Below are positions 48,419-57,089 of a stretch of DNA of 64,000 bases, in pieces. The DNA comes from Rhodococcus antarcticus. Its GTDB lineage: Bacteria; Actinomycetota; Actinomycetes; Mycobacteriales; Mycobacteriaceae. The DNA lies in the NCBI RefSeq assembly GCF_026153295.1, contig NZ_CP110615.1, positions 2,108,001 to 2,172,000 of the forward strand, given 5' to 3'. The position numbers and the translations under genes were made by a program. Below the pieces are notes generated by a model. That model had not been told where the DNA came from. It did not search any database and saw only the letters and a program-made list of their open reading frames with translations. The number at the start of each line of letters is the position of its first letter. Position 1 is the first letter of the stretch.

Positions 48419-49501
48419 GTGGTCAGACAGCTCGTCCGCACCCCGATCGGCGACGCCGTGCGCAGCGCCGCCAGCCGCATGACCACGCCGCTGCTGCCCG
48501 ACGACTACCTGCACCTGCTCAACCCACTCTGGTCCGCGCGGGAGCTGCGGGGCCGGGTCGTCAAGGTCGTCCGCGAGACGGAGAACGCCGCCACGCTGGT
48601 GATCAAGCCGGGCTGGGGCTTCTCCTTCGACTACCGCGCCGGACAGTACGTCGGCATCGGGACGCAGCTCGACGGCCGCTGGCACTGGCGGTCCTACTCG
48701 CTGACCTCCGCCCCCGAGGCCGAGCAGGGCCACATCGCGATCACGGTCAAGGCCATGCCCGAGGGGTTCCTCTCCGGGCACCTGGTGAACGGGCTCGCTC
48801 CCGGCACCGTGGTGCGCCTGGCCGCCCCGCGCGGGGACTTCACCCTCCCCGAACCGCCACCGGCCGCGATCCTGTTCCTCACCGCCGGCAGCGGCATCAC
48901 CCCCGTCATGGCGATGCTGCGCACCCTGGACCGCCGCGGCACCATGCCCGACGTCACCCTCGTGCACTCCGCACCCACCGCGTCCGACGTGCTGTTCGCC
49001 GAGGAGCTCGCCGCCCTGGTGCGGAAGCACCCGACGCTGCGCATGCACACCCAGCTGACCGAGACCGACGGCATCCTGTCCATGGACGAGCTCGGCGGCC
49101 CGTGCGCCGACTGGGCCGAGCGCGAGACCTGGGCGTGCGGTCCGCCCGCCATGCTCGACGGTGCCGAGCGGCTGTGGAAGGCCCGTGGGATCCCCGGCGC
49201 GCTCCACCTCGAGCGCTTCTCCGTGGAGCTCGCCGGGGCCGGTGGCGAGGGCGGCGAGGTCACCTTCGCCCGCACGGAGCGCACCGTCACCGCCGACGGG
49301 GCGACGACCCTGCTCGACGCGGGCGAGTCCGTCGGCGTGCAGATGCCCTTCGGCTGCCGGATGGGGATCTGCCAGAGCTGCGTGGTGCCGCTGCTGGCCG
49401 GCAACGTCCGCGACCTGCGCTCCGGCGTCCAGCACGCCGTGGGCGACCGGATCCAGACGTGCATCTCGGCCGCGGCCGGCGACTGCACGCTGGACCTCTG
49501 A
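48419..49501 (+). CDS. Ferredoxin reductase with C-terminal [2Fe-2S] domain (desaturase partner)
   Basis: The 360-residue protein has an FAD-binding domain ([10 protein letters not shown]), an NAD(P) domain ([24 protein letters not shown]) and a plant-type ferredoxin domain at the end: CRMGICQSC (C-x4-C-x2-C) plus the later Cys in IQTCISA. It resembles Rv3230c, which supplies electrons to the DesA3 acyl-CoA desaturase, and the next gene is such a desaturase. GTG at 48419 has GAGGAGGA upstream. The three genes 48419-51786 form one apparent operon. Confidence 0.93.
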   Translation: MVRQLVRTPIGDAVRSAASRMTTPLLPDDYLHLLNPLWSARELRGRVVKVVRETENAATLVIKPGWGFSFDYRAGQYVGIGTQLDGRWHWRSYSLTSAPEAEQGHIAITVKAMPEGFLSGHLVNGLAPGTVVRLAAPRGDFTLPEPPPAAILFLTAGSGITPVMAMLRTLDRRGTMPDVTLVHSAPTASDVLFAEELAALVRKHPTLRMHTQLTETDGILSMDELGGPCADWAERETWACGPPAMLDGAERLWKARGIPGALHLERFSVELAGAGGEGGEVTFARTERTVTADGATTLLDAGESVGVQMPFGCRMGICQSCVVPLLAGNVRDLRSGVQHAVGDRIQTCISAAAGDCTLDL

Positions 49502-49561
49502 CCTGCACCGCGCGAGACCGACCACCCGACACCGACCACCCCGACACCCTCAGGAGACGCC

Positions 49562-50761
49562 GTGGCCATCACCGACATCAAGGAGTTCGCCCACCTCACC
49601 GAGGCCGATGTGGAGGCGCTGGGCCGCGAGCTCGACGCGATCCGCCGCGACGTCGAGGAGTCCCGGGGGGCCAAGGACGCCGCCTACATCCGCAAGGCCA
49701 TCCAGCTGCAGCGGGGCCTCGCCGCCGCGGGCCGGGTCACGCTGTTCGCCAGCGCGTTCCCGCCGGCCTGGGTCGCGGGCACGGCCATGCTCGGGGCCGC
49801 CAAGATCATCGAGAACATGGAGCTCGGCCACAACGTCATCCACGGCCAGTGGGACTGGATGAACGACCCCGAGATCCACTCCAGCGCCTGGGAGTGGGAC
49901 ACCGCGTGCCCGTCCGAGCACTGGAAGCACTCCCACAACTACGTCCACCACAAGTACACCAACGTCGTCGGCAAGGACAAGGACGTCGGCTACGGCATCC
50001 TGCGGATGACCCGCGACCAGCCGTGGAGCCCGGCCAACCTCGGCCAGCCCGTCTACAACGCGGCGCTGGCGGCGTTCTTCCAGTACGGCGTGGCCCTGCA
50101 CGACCTCGACGTCGAGGCCATCCGCAAGGGCGAGAAGAGCCTCGCCGGGACGGCGGCGCAGGCCAAGGTCGTCGGTCGCAAGATCGCGCGCCAGCTGACC
50201 AAGGACTACGTGGTCTTCCCGCTGCTCACCGGCCCCGCGTTCCTGTCGACCATCACCGCCAACGCGACGGCCAACCTCGTGCGCAACCTGTGGTCCTACG
50301 GCGTGATCTTCTGCGGCCACTTCCCCGACGGCGCCGAGAAGTTCACCGAGGCCGAGCTCGAGGGCGAGACGCCACCGGAGTGGTACCTGCGCCAGATGCT
50401 GGGCTCGGCCAACTTCACCGCCGGCCTGGTGATGGCCTTCCTCGCCGGCAACCTCTGCTACCAGATCGAGCACCACCTGTTCCCGGACCTGCCCAGCAAC
50501 CGCTACGCGGAGATGTCCGTGCCCGTCCGCGCGCTGTGCGAGAAGTACGAGCTGCCCTACACCACGGGCCCGCTGTGGGCCCAGCTCCTCAAGGCGCAGC
50601 GCACCATCTGGAAGCTCTCCCTGCCCGACCGCTTCCTGCGCGCGAGCGCGGACAACGCACCGGAGACCGGGTCCGAGCGGGGAACCAGCGCACGACAGCG
50701 CATCGCCGAGACCGCCGCCCGGCGCGCCAGGGGCGGCTGGCGCTCGATCGTGGCCGCGTGA
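49562..50761 (+). CDS. Membrane fatty acid desaturase (DesA3-like)
   Basis: This di-iron, membrane-bound desaturase probably acts on stearoyl-CoA or a similar acyl chain at delta-9. The 399-residue protein has three histidine boxes: HNVIHGQWD (H-x3-H), HNYVHHKYT (H-x3-H-H) and QIEHHLFP (Q-x2-H-H), with hydrophobic segments between. GTG start with AGGAG 6-7 nt upstream. It lies 60 nt after its likely electron donor, and its stop overlaps the start of a hydrolase gene in GTGA. The arrangement resembles Rv3229c-Rv3230c but in the opposite gene order. Confidence 0.93.
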   Translation: MAITDIKEFAHLTEADVEALGRELDAIRRDVEESRGAKDAAYIRKAIQLQRGLAAAGRVTLFASAFPPAWVAGTAMLGAAKIIENMELGHNVIHGQWDWMNDPEIHSSAWEWDTACPSEHWKHSHNYVHHKYTNVVGKDKDVGYGILRMTRDQPWSPANLGQPVYNAALAAFFQYGVALHDLDVEAIRKGEKSLAGTAAQAKVVGRKIARQLTKDYVVFPLLTGPAFLSTITANATANLVRNLWSYGVIFCGHFPDGAEKFTEAELEGETPPEWYLRQMLGSANFTAGLVMAFLAGNLCYQIEHHLFPDLPSNRYAEMSVPVRALCEKYELPYTTGPLWAQLLKAQRTIWKLSLPDRFLRASADNAPETGSERGTSARQRIAETAARRARGGWRSIVAA

Positions 50762-51786
50762 CGGGCAGGATCGTTCCCGTGCCCACCACCGCCACCCTCG
50801 CCGCGACCGGACTGGTGGTCGGCACGGTGGCGGTGGCGGTGTCCCGGCGCCTGCGGCCCACCCCGCGACTCGGCGTCGACCTCGCCGACCCCCTGCTCCG
50901 CCCACCCGTCACCGCCCCCGAGGTCCGCACCGTCACCTCCGCCGACGGCACCGACCTGCACGTGGAGCTGCACGGCCCGGTCGACGCCCCCGCCCTGGTC
51001 CTGTCCCACGGCTGGACGTGCTCCACCCAGTACTGGAACCCGCAGGTGCACGCCTTCGCCGGCGCCCACCGCGTCATCACCTACGACCAGCGCGGGCACG
51101 GTCGCAGCGAGGCCTGGTCGGGCCGGTTGAGCCCCGACACGCTGGCCGAGGACCTCGCGGCGGTGCTGGAGGCGACCCTGGCGCCGGGACGGCGGGCGGT
51201 TCTCGTCGGCCACAGCATGGGCGCGATGAGCGTGGTGGCCTGGGCGGGGCGCCACCCCGAGCAGGTGCGCCGGCGGGTCGGTGCCGCCCTGCTCGCGAGC
51301 ACCGCGGTGGACGGCCTCGTGGCGGGGTCGATGCTGTTCCGCCTGCCCACCGGCCACCCACGCCTGCTCACGGCCATCGGCAGGGCCGTGCTCACCGCAC
51401 CAACGCCGGTGCTCGCGCCGTCCCCGCTGAGCCACCGGCTGATCCGGTACGCGGCGCTCTCGCCGTCGGCCACCGAGGACCAGGTCAGCTTCTGCGAGCA
51501 GATCGTGCTGGACTGCCCGCCCCGCGTGCGATCCGGGTGGGGCGACACCCTGCGCACCCTGGACCTGCGCGCGGCCGTCGCCTCGCTCACCGTGCCGACC
51601 ACCGTCCTCGTGGGCACGGCGGACCGGTTGACGCCGCCGCCGCAGGCCCGCGCGCTGGCAGCCACCCTCCGCGAGCACGGCCACCTGGAGCGGCTCGTCG
51701 AGCTGCCGGGCGTCGGACACATGTCGACCGTCGAGGCCCCGGCGGCGGCGGACGCCGAGATCCGGCACCTGCTGGAGCTGTCCTAG
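50758..51786 (+). CDS. Alpha/beta hydrolase with N-terminal membrane segment
   Basis: The 342-residue protein begins with a hydrophobic segment (TATLAATGLVVGTVAVAVS) that may anchor it, then an alpha/beta-hydrolase fold: LSHGWTCSTQYWNPQ, the nucleophile in VGHSMGAMSV, an acidic residue in VGTADRLTPP and His in PGVGHMSTVEAP. Esterase or lipase activity is likely. Translational coupling with the desaturase (GTGA overlap) suggests a role in the same lipid pathway, by inference. The stop shares CTAG with that of the convergent BtuF-like gene. Confidence 0.85.
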   Translation: MTGRIVPVPTTATLAATGLVVGTVAVAVSRRLRPTPRLGVDLADPLLRPPVTAPEVRTVTSADGTDLHVELHGPVDAPALVLSHGWTCSTQYWNPQVHAFAGAHRVITYDQRGHGRSEAWSGRLSPDTLAEDLAAVLEATLAPGRRAVLVGHSMGAMSVVAWAGRHPEQVRRRVGAALLASTAVDGLVAGSMLFRLPTGHPRLLTAIGRAVLTAPTPVLAPSPLSHRLIRYAALSPSATEDQVSFCEQIVLDCPPRVRSGWGDTLRTLDLRAAVASLTVPTTVLVGTADRLTPPPQARALAATLREHGHLERLVELPGVGHMSTVEAPAAADAEIRHLLELS

Positions 51787-52472
51787 GCGAGCTGGGCCCG
51801 CAGCAGCCCGTGCGCCTCCAGCAGCGACGGACCCCACCACGTGAGGTGACGGCCGGAGACCAGGGCGCTCGGCGTCCCGGGGAACGCCTCCGGCCCGTCG
51901 TCGGCGGTGAACCGGTACGGCTCGTCGGGCAGCACCACGAGCCGGGCGTCCTGCAGCTGGTCCAGGGGCGGGCGCGGGTAGCGCTCCGGGTCGGTGTCGA
52001 ACACGTTGCCGACCCCGAGCCGGCGCAGCACGTCCCCGGAGAACGTGTCGCGCCCGAGCACGACCCACGGCCGGCGCCACACCGGGACCACGGCCCGCAC
52101 CCGCTCGGCGGGCACGTCGGCCCACAGCTGCTCCGCCTCGGGCAGCCACCTCGGAACGGGGAGGTCCAGCACGACGAACACCTCGCGCAGCACGGCCAGG
52201 GCGTCGGGCACCGTCTCCGGGGCGGCGGTGACGTGCACCCGGACCCCTGCGGCGGCGATCGCGGCCACGTCCTGCTCGCGGTTCTCCTCGACGTTGGCGA
52301 GCACGAGGTCCGGCTCGCACGCGAGCACCGCTGCGACGTCGGGGTACTTCGAGCCGCCGACCCGCGCCACGTCCAGGCCCTCGGGGTGCACGCAGTAGTC
52401 GGTGGCGCCGACCAGGAACCCGGTGTGCGCCACGCTCTCCGTCAGCGACGGGACGAGGCTGACCAGTCGCAC
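51783..52472 (-). CDS. BtuF-like helical-backbone metal receptor domain, cytosolic
   Basis: The 229-residue protein resembles periplasmic cobalamin/ferri-siderophore binding proteins: LVSLVPSLTESVAHTG at the start, GGSKYPDVAAVLACEPDLVL, and a second lobe with RVRAVVPVWRRPWVVLGRDT. It has no signal peptide or lipobox and no transporter genes beside it, so it is probably cytosolic. Such orphan proteins are common in actinobacteria; the ligand is unknown. The start (GTG) is 2 nt after the stop of the 59-aa gene, showing an operon. Confidence 0.8.
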   Translation of the reverse strand: MRLVSLVPSLTESVAHTGFLVGATDYCVHPEGLDVARVGGSKYPDVAAVLACEPDLVLANVEENREQDVAAIAAAGVRVHVTAAPETVPDALAVLREVFVVLDLPVPRWLPEAEQLWADVPAERVRAVVPVWRRPWVVLGRDTFSGDVLRRLGVGNVFDTDPERYPRPPLDQLQDARLVVLPDEPYRFTADDGPEAFPGTPSALVSGRHLTWWGPSLLEAHGLLRAQLA

Positions 52473-52474
52473 GC

Positions 52475-52654
52475 TCAGCGGTTCCAGTCGCGGTCCTGCT
52501 CGTCGGCCGAGGCGTTGCGGGCCTTCACGATCTCGAGGGCGTTGCGGGCGGTGGCCTCGTCCGGGTAGGGCCCGAGGCGGTCGAGACCACGGGACTCCTT
52601 GCCCTGGCGCACCGAGCCGTCAGCCGTGCAGAAGTACCAGTCGCCGTCGCTCAT
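52475..52654 (-). CDS. Small conserved protein (59 aa), SPOR-like
   Basis: The protein begins MSDGDWYFCTADGSVRQGKE and continues with LGPYPDEATARNALEIVKAR and a charged end. The aromatic start and the GPYPDEATARNALE helix recall a half SPOR repeat, and similar actinobacterial proteins of this size are annotated that way; function is unknown. ATG at 52654 has CACACT 6 nt upstream. It lies in an apparent operon with the BtuF-like gene. Confidence 0.75.
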   Translation of the reverse strand: MSDGDWYFCTADGSVRQGKESRGLDRLGPYPDEATARNALEIVKARNASADEQDRDWNR

Positions 52655-52682
52655 CCGAGCAGTGTGCCCCACCGAGACCGCC

Positions 52683-53387
52683 TCACACCGGGTCGAGCAG
52701 GTCCGGGGTGTCGTTGCGGACGTTGCCGACAGCGCGACCCACCTCGCGCGGGGTGAGCTGCGGCTCCGGGACGGCCTCCAGGAGTGCGCGCACCCGCGCA
52801 GGGTCGGTGGTGGCCGGGTCGAGCCAGGCACCCTGCAGCTCCGGCGGCAGCACCACGGGGCTCCGGTCGTGGATGTGGCCCAGGGTGTCCGCGGCCGTGG
52901 TGGTCAGCACGGTCACCGACCACACCCACTCCCCCGGCTCCTCGCCGTCGACGGCCCGCGGGCGCCACAGCTCGTAGAGCCCCGCGAAGGCCAGCACCCC
53001 GTCGCCGTGCAGGAAGTGCGGGACCTTGACCCCGTCCCGCGGCTCCCACTCGAAGTAGCCGGCCGCCGGGACCAGGCAGCGGCGCCGGGCGGCGGCGGCC
53101 TTGAACGACGGCTTCTCCGTGACGGTCTCGCTACGAGCGTTGATCAGCCGCGCGCCGCCCGTGAGGTCCTTGGCCCACGACGGCACCAGGCCCCAGCGGG
53201 CGCTGCGAAGCTGGCGCACCGGCGCCGCGTCCCGGGCACCGCGCGGGACGCGCTCGAGCACCGTGCGCACCGTCTGGGTGGGGGCGACGTTGTACGAGAC
53301 CGGCAGCTCGTCGCCCACCGCCTCCACCACGGAGAACAGGTCGAGCAGGTCGGCGTCGGTCGCCGTGCTCGCGTACCGGCCACACAT
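52683..53387 (-). CDS. SRAP (HMCES/YedK) abasic-site protein
   Basis: The 234-residue protein forms covalent links to abasic sites in single-stranded DNA through its N-terminal cysteine. Cys2 is exposed in MCGRYAST, and the other family residues are seen: Asn in YNVAPTQ, Arg in INARSETV, Glu in AAGYFEWEP and His in GHIHDRSPVVL. Length fits the family. ATG has GAGGAGGG upstream. It lies 28 nt from the 59-aa gene on the same strand. Confidence 0.95.
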   Translation of the reverse strand: MCGRYASTATDADLLDLFSVVEAVGDELPVSYNVAPTQTVRTVLERVPRGARDAAPVRQLRSARWGLVPSWAKDLTGGARLINARSETVTEKPSFKAAAARRRCLVPAAGYFEWEPRDGVKVPHFLHGDGVLAFAGLYELWRPRAVDGEEPGEWVWSVTVLTTTAADTLGHIHDRSPVVLPPELQGAWLDPATTDPARVRALLEAVPEPQLTPREVGRAVGNVRNDTPDLLDPV

Positions 53388-53414
53388 GGGTGCCCTCCTC
53401 GGTGCCGTCGATCC

Positions 53415-53738
53415 TCAGCGGGGTGTGACCTCGCCCATCTCGTTCCAGCCCTCCTGCGGGGCGTCGGTGTAGATGATGGCGGGCTTGGCCGTGACCTCGG
53501 CGCCCATCCACGCGATCGCCTTCTGGAAGTGGTCGGTGGCCACGTGCGCCTCGCCCGCCTCCTGGGACGCGAAGCCCTCGACGAGGACGAACGTGCTCGG
53601 CTCGTCCACGCTGCGGGACCACTCGAAGAACAGGTTGCCCTCCTCGGCCCGGACGTCACGGGTGAACTCCGCGACGAGGTCCAGCCACGCCTCGGCGCGC
53701 TCGGGGCGGACGGGGAACTTGACGACGATGAGGATCAC
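53415..53738 (-). CDS. Antibiotic biosynthesis monooxygenase (ABM) domain protein
   Basis: The 107-residue protein has a ferredoxin-like ABM fold pattern: ILIVVKFPVRPERAEAWL, VRAEEGNLFFEWSRSVDEPS, FVLVEGFASQEAGEAHVATD and HFQKAIAWM. Proteins of this size act as small monooxygenases or heme/quinol-modifying enzymes, and many are general metabolic proteins; no antibiotic cluster is nearby. The start is GTG with AGGAGA 7 nt upstream. It lies 24 nt downstream of fgd. Confidence 0.88.
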   Translation of the reverse strand: MILIVVKFPVRPERAEAWLDLVAEFTRDVRAEEGNLFFEWSRSVDEPSTFVLVEGFASQEAGEAHVATDHFQKAIAWMGAEVTAKPAIIYTDAPQEGWNEMGEVTPR

Positions 53739-53762
53739 GAGGGTCTCCTGGGGTGGTCGGGG

Positions 53763-54764
53763 CTACAGGGTGCGCAGGACGGGCAGGACGTCCTCGGAGA
53801 GCTGGGTCAGGAACCGGCGCTGGTCGTGGCCGGGGCCGTGGAAGACGAGGTGGTTGAGCCCGGCGTCGACGTAGGGCCGCACCTGCTCGAGGACCTGCTC
53901 GGGGCTCGAGGCCACGATCCACCGGCTGGTGACCTGCTCGATGGGCAGCTCGTCGGCCAAGCGCTCCATCTCCACCGCGGAGTCCACGGAGTGCTTCTGC
54001 TCCGGGGTCAGCGACAACGGCGCCCAGAACCGGCAGTTCTCCTTGGCCCGCTCGGGGTCGCGGTCGTAGGACAGCTTGATCTCGATCATCTTGTCGATGC
54101 CCGCGACGTCGCGACCCGCAGCGGCCGCCCCCTCGGCGACGGCCGGCAGCAGCTTCCCGGTGTAGAGGTCCATGCCCTTGCCGGAGGTGCAGATGAAGCC
54201 GTCACCGGCCCGACCCGCGTACTTCGCGACCACCGGTCCACCGGCCGCGATGTACACCGGGACCGGGGTCTCCGGCTTGTCGTAGACGGTGGCGGCGACG
54301 GTCCGGTAGAACTCGCCGTCGAAGGTGACCTCGTCCTCGGTCCACAGCTGTCGCATGAGGCGCACGGCCTCGCGCATCCGGCCGAAGCGGCCCTTGAAGT
54401 CCGGCCACTCGGCGCCGGTGACGGCCGTCTCGTTCAGCGCCTCACCCGTGCCCAGGCCGAGCATCACCCGCTCGGGGTACAGGCAGGCCATGGTCGCGAA
54501 CGCCTGCGCGACCACCGCGGGGTTGTAGCGGAACGTCGCGGTCAGCACGCTGGTGCCCAGCTGCACCCGCGACGTGCGCTCCCCCACCGCCGCCATCCAG
54601 GCCAGCGAGAACGGGGCGTGCCCCCCGGTGTGCCGCCACGGCTGGAAGTGGTCGCTGACGACCACGCTGTCCAGGCCCACCTCCTCGGCCAGCACGGAGA
54701 ACTCGACCAGGTCGCGCGGGGTGAACTGCTCCGCGGAGGCCTTGTAGCCCAGGGTCAGCGTCAT
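53763..54764 (-). CDS. fgd: F420-dependent glucose-6-phosphate dehydrogenase
   Basis: Fgd oxidises glucose-6-phosphate and reduces coenzyme F420, supplying F420H2. The 333-residue luciferase-like TIM barrel has [51 protein letters not shown] and [20 protein letters not shown], close to M. tuberculosis Fgd1 (336 aa). ATG at 54764 matches the family start; the frame runs on upstream without conservation. F420 synthesis genes are not in the window. Other F420-dependent oxidoreductases share this fold, but the N-terminal motifs favour Fgd. Confidence 0.92.
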   Translation of the reverse strand: MTLTLGYKASAEQFTPRDLVEFSVLAEEVGLDSVVVSDHFQPWRHTGGHAPFSLAWMAAVGERTSRVQLGTSVLTATFRYNPAVVAQAFATMACLYPERVMLGLGTGEALNETAVTGAEWPDFKGRFGRMREAVRLMRQLWTEDEVTFDGEFYRTVAATVYDKPETPVPVYIAAGGPVVAKYAGRAGDGFICTSGKGMDLYTGKLLPAVAEGAAAAGRDVAGIDKMIEIKLSYDRDPERAKENCRFWAPLSLTPEQKHSVDSAVEMERLADELPIEQVTSRWIVASSPEQVLEQVRPYVDAGLNHLVFHGPGHDQRRFLTQLSEDVLPVLRTL

Positions 54765-54833
54765 GGGCCCAGTCAAGCAGGCTCGGAGCTCATCGACGAC
54801 AGCGCCACGGCACCCGTGCCTCCCCTCGACCGC

Positions 54834-55150
54834 GTGAGCACGGACCCCAGCGACACCAGGACCATGCGTGAGCGGATGGAGGCCGGCGAGCTCTACCGGG
54901 CCCAGCTGCTCACCCCCGCGCACCCGGTGCTGTGGAGCCCCGCCGACAGGGGTGGGAGGTTGCCCGGCCGATCTCCATCGGGGACAACGTGAGGATCGGC
55001 GGTGGCGCGATCGTGCTGCCGGGCGTGACGATCGGTGACCACACCGTCGTGGGCTCGGGCTCGGGCTCGGGCTCGGGCGCGGTCGTGACCCGGGACCCGC
55101 CGGCCGACGTGGCGGCCGTGGCAACCCGGCGCGGGTGGTCCGGTCGGTCG
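54834..55150 (+). pseudogene. Maltose O-acetyltransferase remnant, internally deleted
   Basis: The first part (frame from GTG 54834 or ATG 54864) reads [14 protein letters not shown], the Maa-type N-terminus. About 30 codons later another frame continues [20 protein letters not shown] and [12 protein letters not shown], the last coils of the left-handed beta-helix, then [15 protein letters not shown]. About 100 middle residues, including the catalytic His region, are missing, and the two halves are out of frame. The turn after VVGSG is expanded by four GGCTCG hexamers. It is a decayed gene abutting rnpB. Confidence 0.75.
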
Positions 55151-55209
55151 AGCCCGGGGTGTGAGCTCCCTGCCGGCCTGCGTGCCGCTTCTGGGGCCTC
55201 CGTCGTGGG

Positions 55210-55623
55210 CGGACGAGGTGGCCTGTAAGCCGGATCCTGTGCCCGGTGCGAGCACCGGGTGGCGACCATCCATCTGGACGCACCGTCGCCGGGCGCCTCG
55301 AGCGGTCCACCCGCAGGCTCGGGCGAGCAGCCCTCGAGCACCTGCGCAGCCGCACCCTCACGGGTTCGACCTTTGACCTTGCTCCGGGTGGGGTTTACCG
55401 AGCCGCTCCGGTCACCCGGAGCGCTGGTGCGCTCTTGCCGCACCGTTTCACCCTTGCCAGGGCACGCCCTGGCGGTCTGTTCTCTGTGGCACTGTCCCGC
55501 GGGTCACCCCGGGTTGCTGTTGGCAACCACCCTGCTCTGTGGAGTCCGGACTTTCCTCGGCGTCCAGCCCGGCAGCACGTGCTGCTGGTCCTGGTCACCG
55601 CGGTCGCCCGGCCACCTCGTCCG
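55210..55623 (-). ncRNA. rnpB: RNase P RNA (class A)
   Basis: Read on the minus strand, this is the catalytic RNA of RNase P. The conserved 5' core GAGGAAAGTCCGGACTCC occurs at about 55541-55558, and the 3' core ACAGGATCCGGCTTAC at about 55225-55240. The ends CGGACGAGGTGGC (55210-55222) and GCCACCTCGTCCG (55611-55623) pair perfectly over 13 bp as helix P1. Length of about 414 nt and the strong internal hairpins fit actinobacterial type A RNAs. Exact processed ends are inferred from P1. A TACGCT box lies 7 nt upstream of 55623. Confidence 0.96.
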
Positions 55624-55630
55624 CGGTGAC

Positions 55631-55636
55631 AGCGTA
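55631..55636 (-). promoter_or_regulatory. -10 box of rnpB
   Basis: On the minus strand TACGCT ends 7 nt before the first base of helix P1 (55623), the expected spacing from -10 box to transcription start. Confidence 0.55.
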
Positions 55637-55661
55637 CCGCCCGCCGGAGCGCCCACCGCCG

Positions 55662-55738
55662 GCCACGGCCACGGCCACGGCCACGTGGAACCTCCTGGTC
55701 GCCTACGGCCGGTCCCACCGACCACGAGGTTCCACGTG
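55662..55738. repeat. 20-bp inverted repeat with GGCCAC tandem upstream of rnpB
   Basis: Arms 55682-55701 and 55719-55738 are complementary over 20 bp with one mismatch; 13 bp (CACGTGGAACCTC) are perfect. GGCCAC hexamers are repeated just left of it. It lies in the 234-nt gap between rnpB and the MFS gene, which otherwise shows no gene. Confidence 0.85.
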
Positions 55739-55857
55739 GTCACCGCCGGCCGGTCCGGGGGCCCGACGGAAACCGGGACGGGAGCGGGTCCGCCCGACCG
55801 TCTCACCAGATGGAAGTATCGTCCCACTTGATGGACACCTAGGGCACAGTGCGAGCG

Positions 55858-57078
55858 GTGAACGCCGGTCCCGACCCCTACCGCTGGGTCGTCCTCGGCG
55901 CCGGCACCCTCGCCCAGGGTTCGACGGCCGCGCTCTTCCTCGGCCTCGCGTCGGTGACCCCCTTGCTGCGCACCGCCTACGACGTCGACGTCGCCGGGGT
56001 CGGCGCCCTCCTGGGAGCCGTCTCCGTCGGCATCCTGGCCACCCTGCTCCCGTGGGGGGTCCTGACCGACCGGGTGGGCGAGCGACCGGTGATGGTGACC
56101 GGCCTCGTGGGCACCGCCGCCACGCTGCTCGTGCTCCCCCTGGTGCGCACCGCCGTCCCGGCCGCGCTCCTGCTGGGTCTTGCCGGCGCGTTCGGGGCGA
56201 GCGTCAACGCGGCGAGCGGGCGGGCGGTGATGACGTGGTTCCCGGCCCGGGGGCGCGGCGTGGCCATGGGGGTCCGGCAGTCCGCCACACCGCTCGGTGC
56301 TGCGCTGGCCGCCGCGCTGCTGCCGGGACTCGGCGCGGCGCAGGGGCTCCCCGGCGTGTACCGCGCGCTCGCGGGGCTCGCGGGGGCGGCGGCCGTGGTC
56401 GTGCTGGTGGCCGTCCACGAACCGGCCGGGTCCACCCGCGTCGCGCGCACGCCCGTGAGCTCCGTGCTCCGGCACCGGCCGCTGTGGCGGCTGTCGCTGG
56501 CCGCGGGCCTGCTCGTGGTGCCGCAGTTCACCGTCGGCGCCCTGCTCGTGGAGTACCTGCACGACGACCGCGGACTCACGGTGGCGGTGGCCGCGGCGGT
56601 GCTGGCGGCCGGCCAGCTGGCCTCAGCGCTGGGCCGGCTGGGGATCGGCGCCTGGTCGGACCGCACGGGCAGCCGGGTGCGACCGCTCCGGGCGGTGGGA
56701 GTGGCGACCGCGGCGGCGTTCGCGCTCGTGGCGCTGGTCGACCTCACCCTGGACGTGCGCTCGGTGTGGCTGCTCGGCCCGCTGCTCGTCGTGGCGACCG
56801 TCCTGGCCACCTGTTGGAACGGCCTGGCCTTCACCCTGGCCGGCGAGATCGCACCGCCGGGCCAGGCCGCCGCGGCCATGAGCGTGGAGAACTCGGCCAA
56901 CTACCTGGCGGCGGCGCTCACGCCCGTGACCCTGGGCGCGGTGGCCACAGGGCTCGGGTGGTGGGCCACCTTCGCCCTGGCCGGGCTCGCCGCCGCGGTC
57001 TCGGCCGTGCTGCTCCGGTCGGGGGGTGCGACCGCCGAGGTGCTGCGCGCCCACGTGGTCGACGCACCCGCCCGGTAG
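55858..57078 (+). CDS. MFS transporter (CynX/NNP-like)
   Basis: The 406-residue protein has about 12 hydrophobic segments in two halves. The first half holds TLLPWGVLTDRVGERPVMV (motif A), then WFPARGRGVAMGVRQSATPL, which resembles nitrate/nitrite and oxalate/formate-type carriers. The second half has GIGAWSDRTGSRVRPL. The substrate is unknown. GTG at 55849 and GTG at 55858 are both possible; the second is given because a CACAGT box (55845-55850) ends 7 nt before it. The TauE-like gene starts 12 nt after the stop. Confidence 0.87.
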   Translation: MNAGPDPYRWVVLGAGTLAQGSTAALFLGLASVTPLLRTAYDVDVAGVGALLGAVSVGILATLLPWGVLTDRVGERPVMVTGLVGTAATLLVLPLVRTAVPAALLLGLAGAFGASVNAASGRAVMTWFPARGRGVAMGVRQSATPLGAALAAALLPGLGAAQGLPGVYRALAGLAGAAAVVVLVAVHEPAGSTRVARTPVSSVLRHRPLWRLSLAAGLLVVPQFTVGALLVEYLHDDRGLTVAVAAAVLAAGQLASALGRLGIGAWSDRTGSRVRPLRAVGVATAAAFALVALVDLTLDVRSVWLLGPLLVVATVLATCWNGLAFTLAGEIAPPGQAAAAMSVENSANYLAAALTPVTLGAVATGLGWWATFALAGLAAAVSAVLLRSGGATAEVLRAHVVDAPAR

Positions 57079-57081
57079 CGT
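57076..57081 (+). promoter_or_regulatory. -10-like hexamer of the TauE-like gene
   Basis: TAGCGT ends 8 nt before GTG 57090 and includes the stop codon of the MFS gene. No ribosome site is present. Confidence 0.4.
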
Positions 57082-57089
57082 CGCCGCTC

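Noticed and set aside
53415-53738. Antibiotic biosynthesis cluster suggested by the ABM domain
   Set aside because: No synthase, carrier protein or resistance genes are nearby; ABM-fold proteins are common in general metabolism.
55246-55831. Several plus-strand open frames over 55.2-55.8 kb
   Set aside because: They are antisense to RNase P RNA, whose conserved core and P1 helix explain the sequence.
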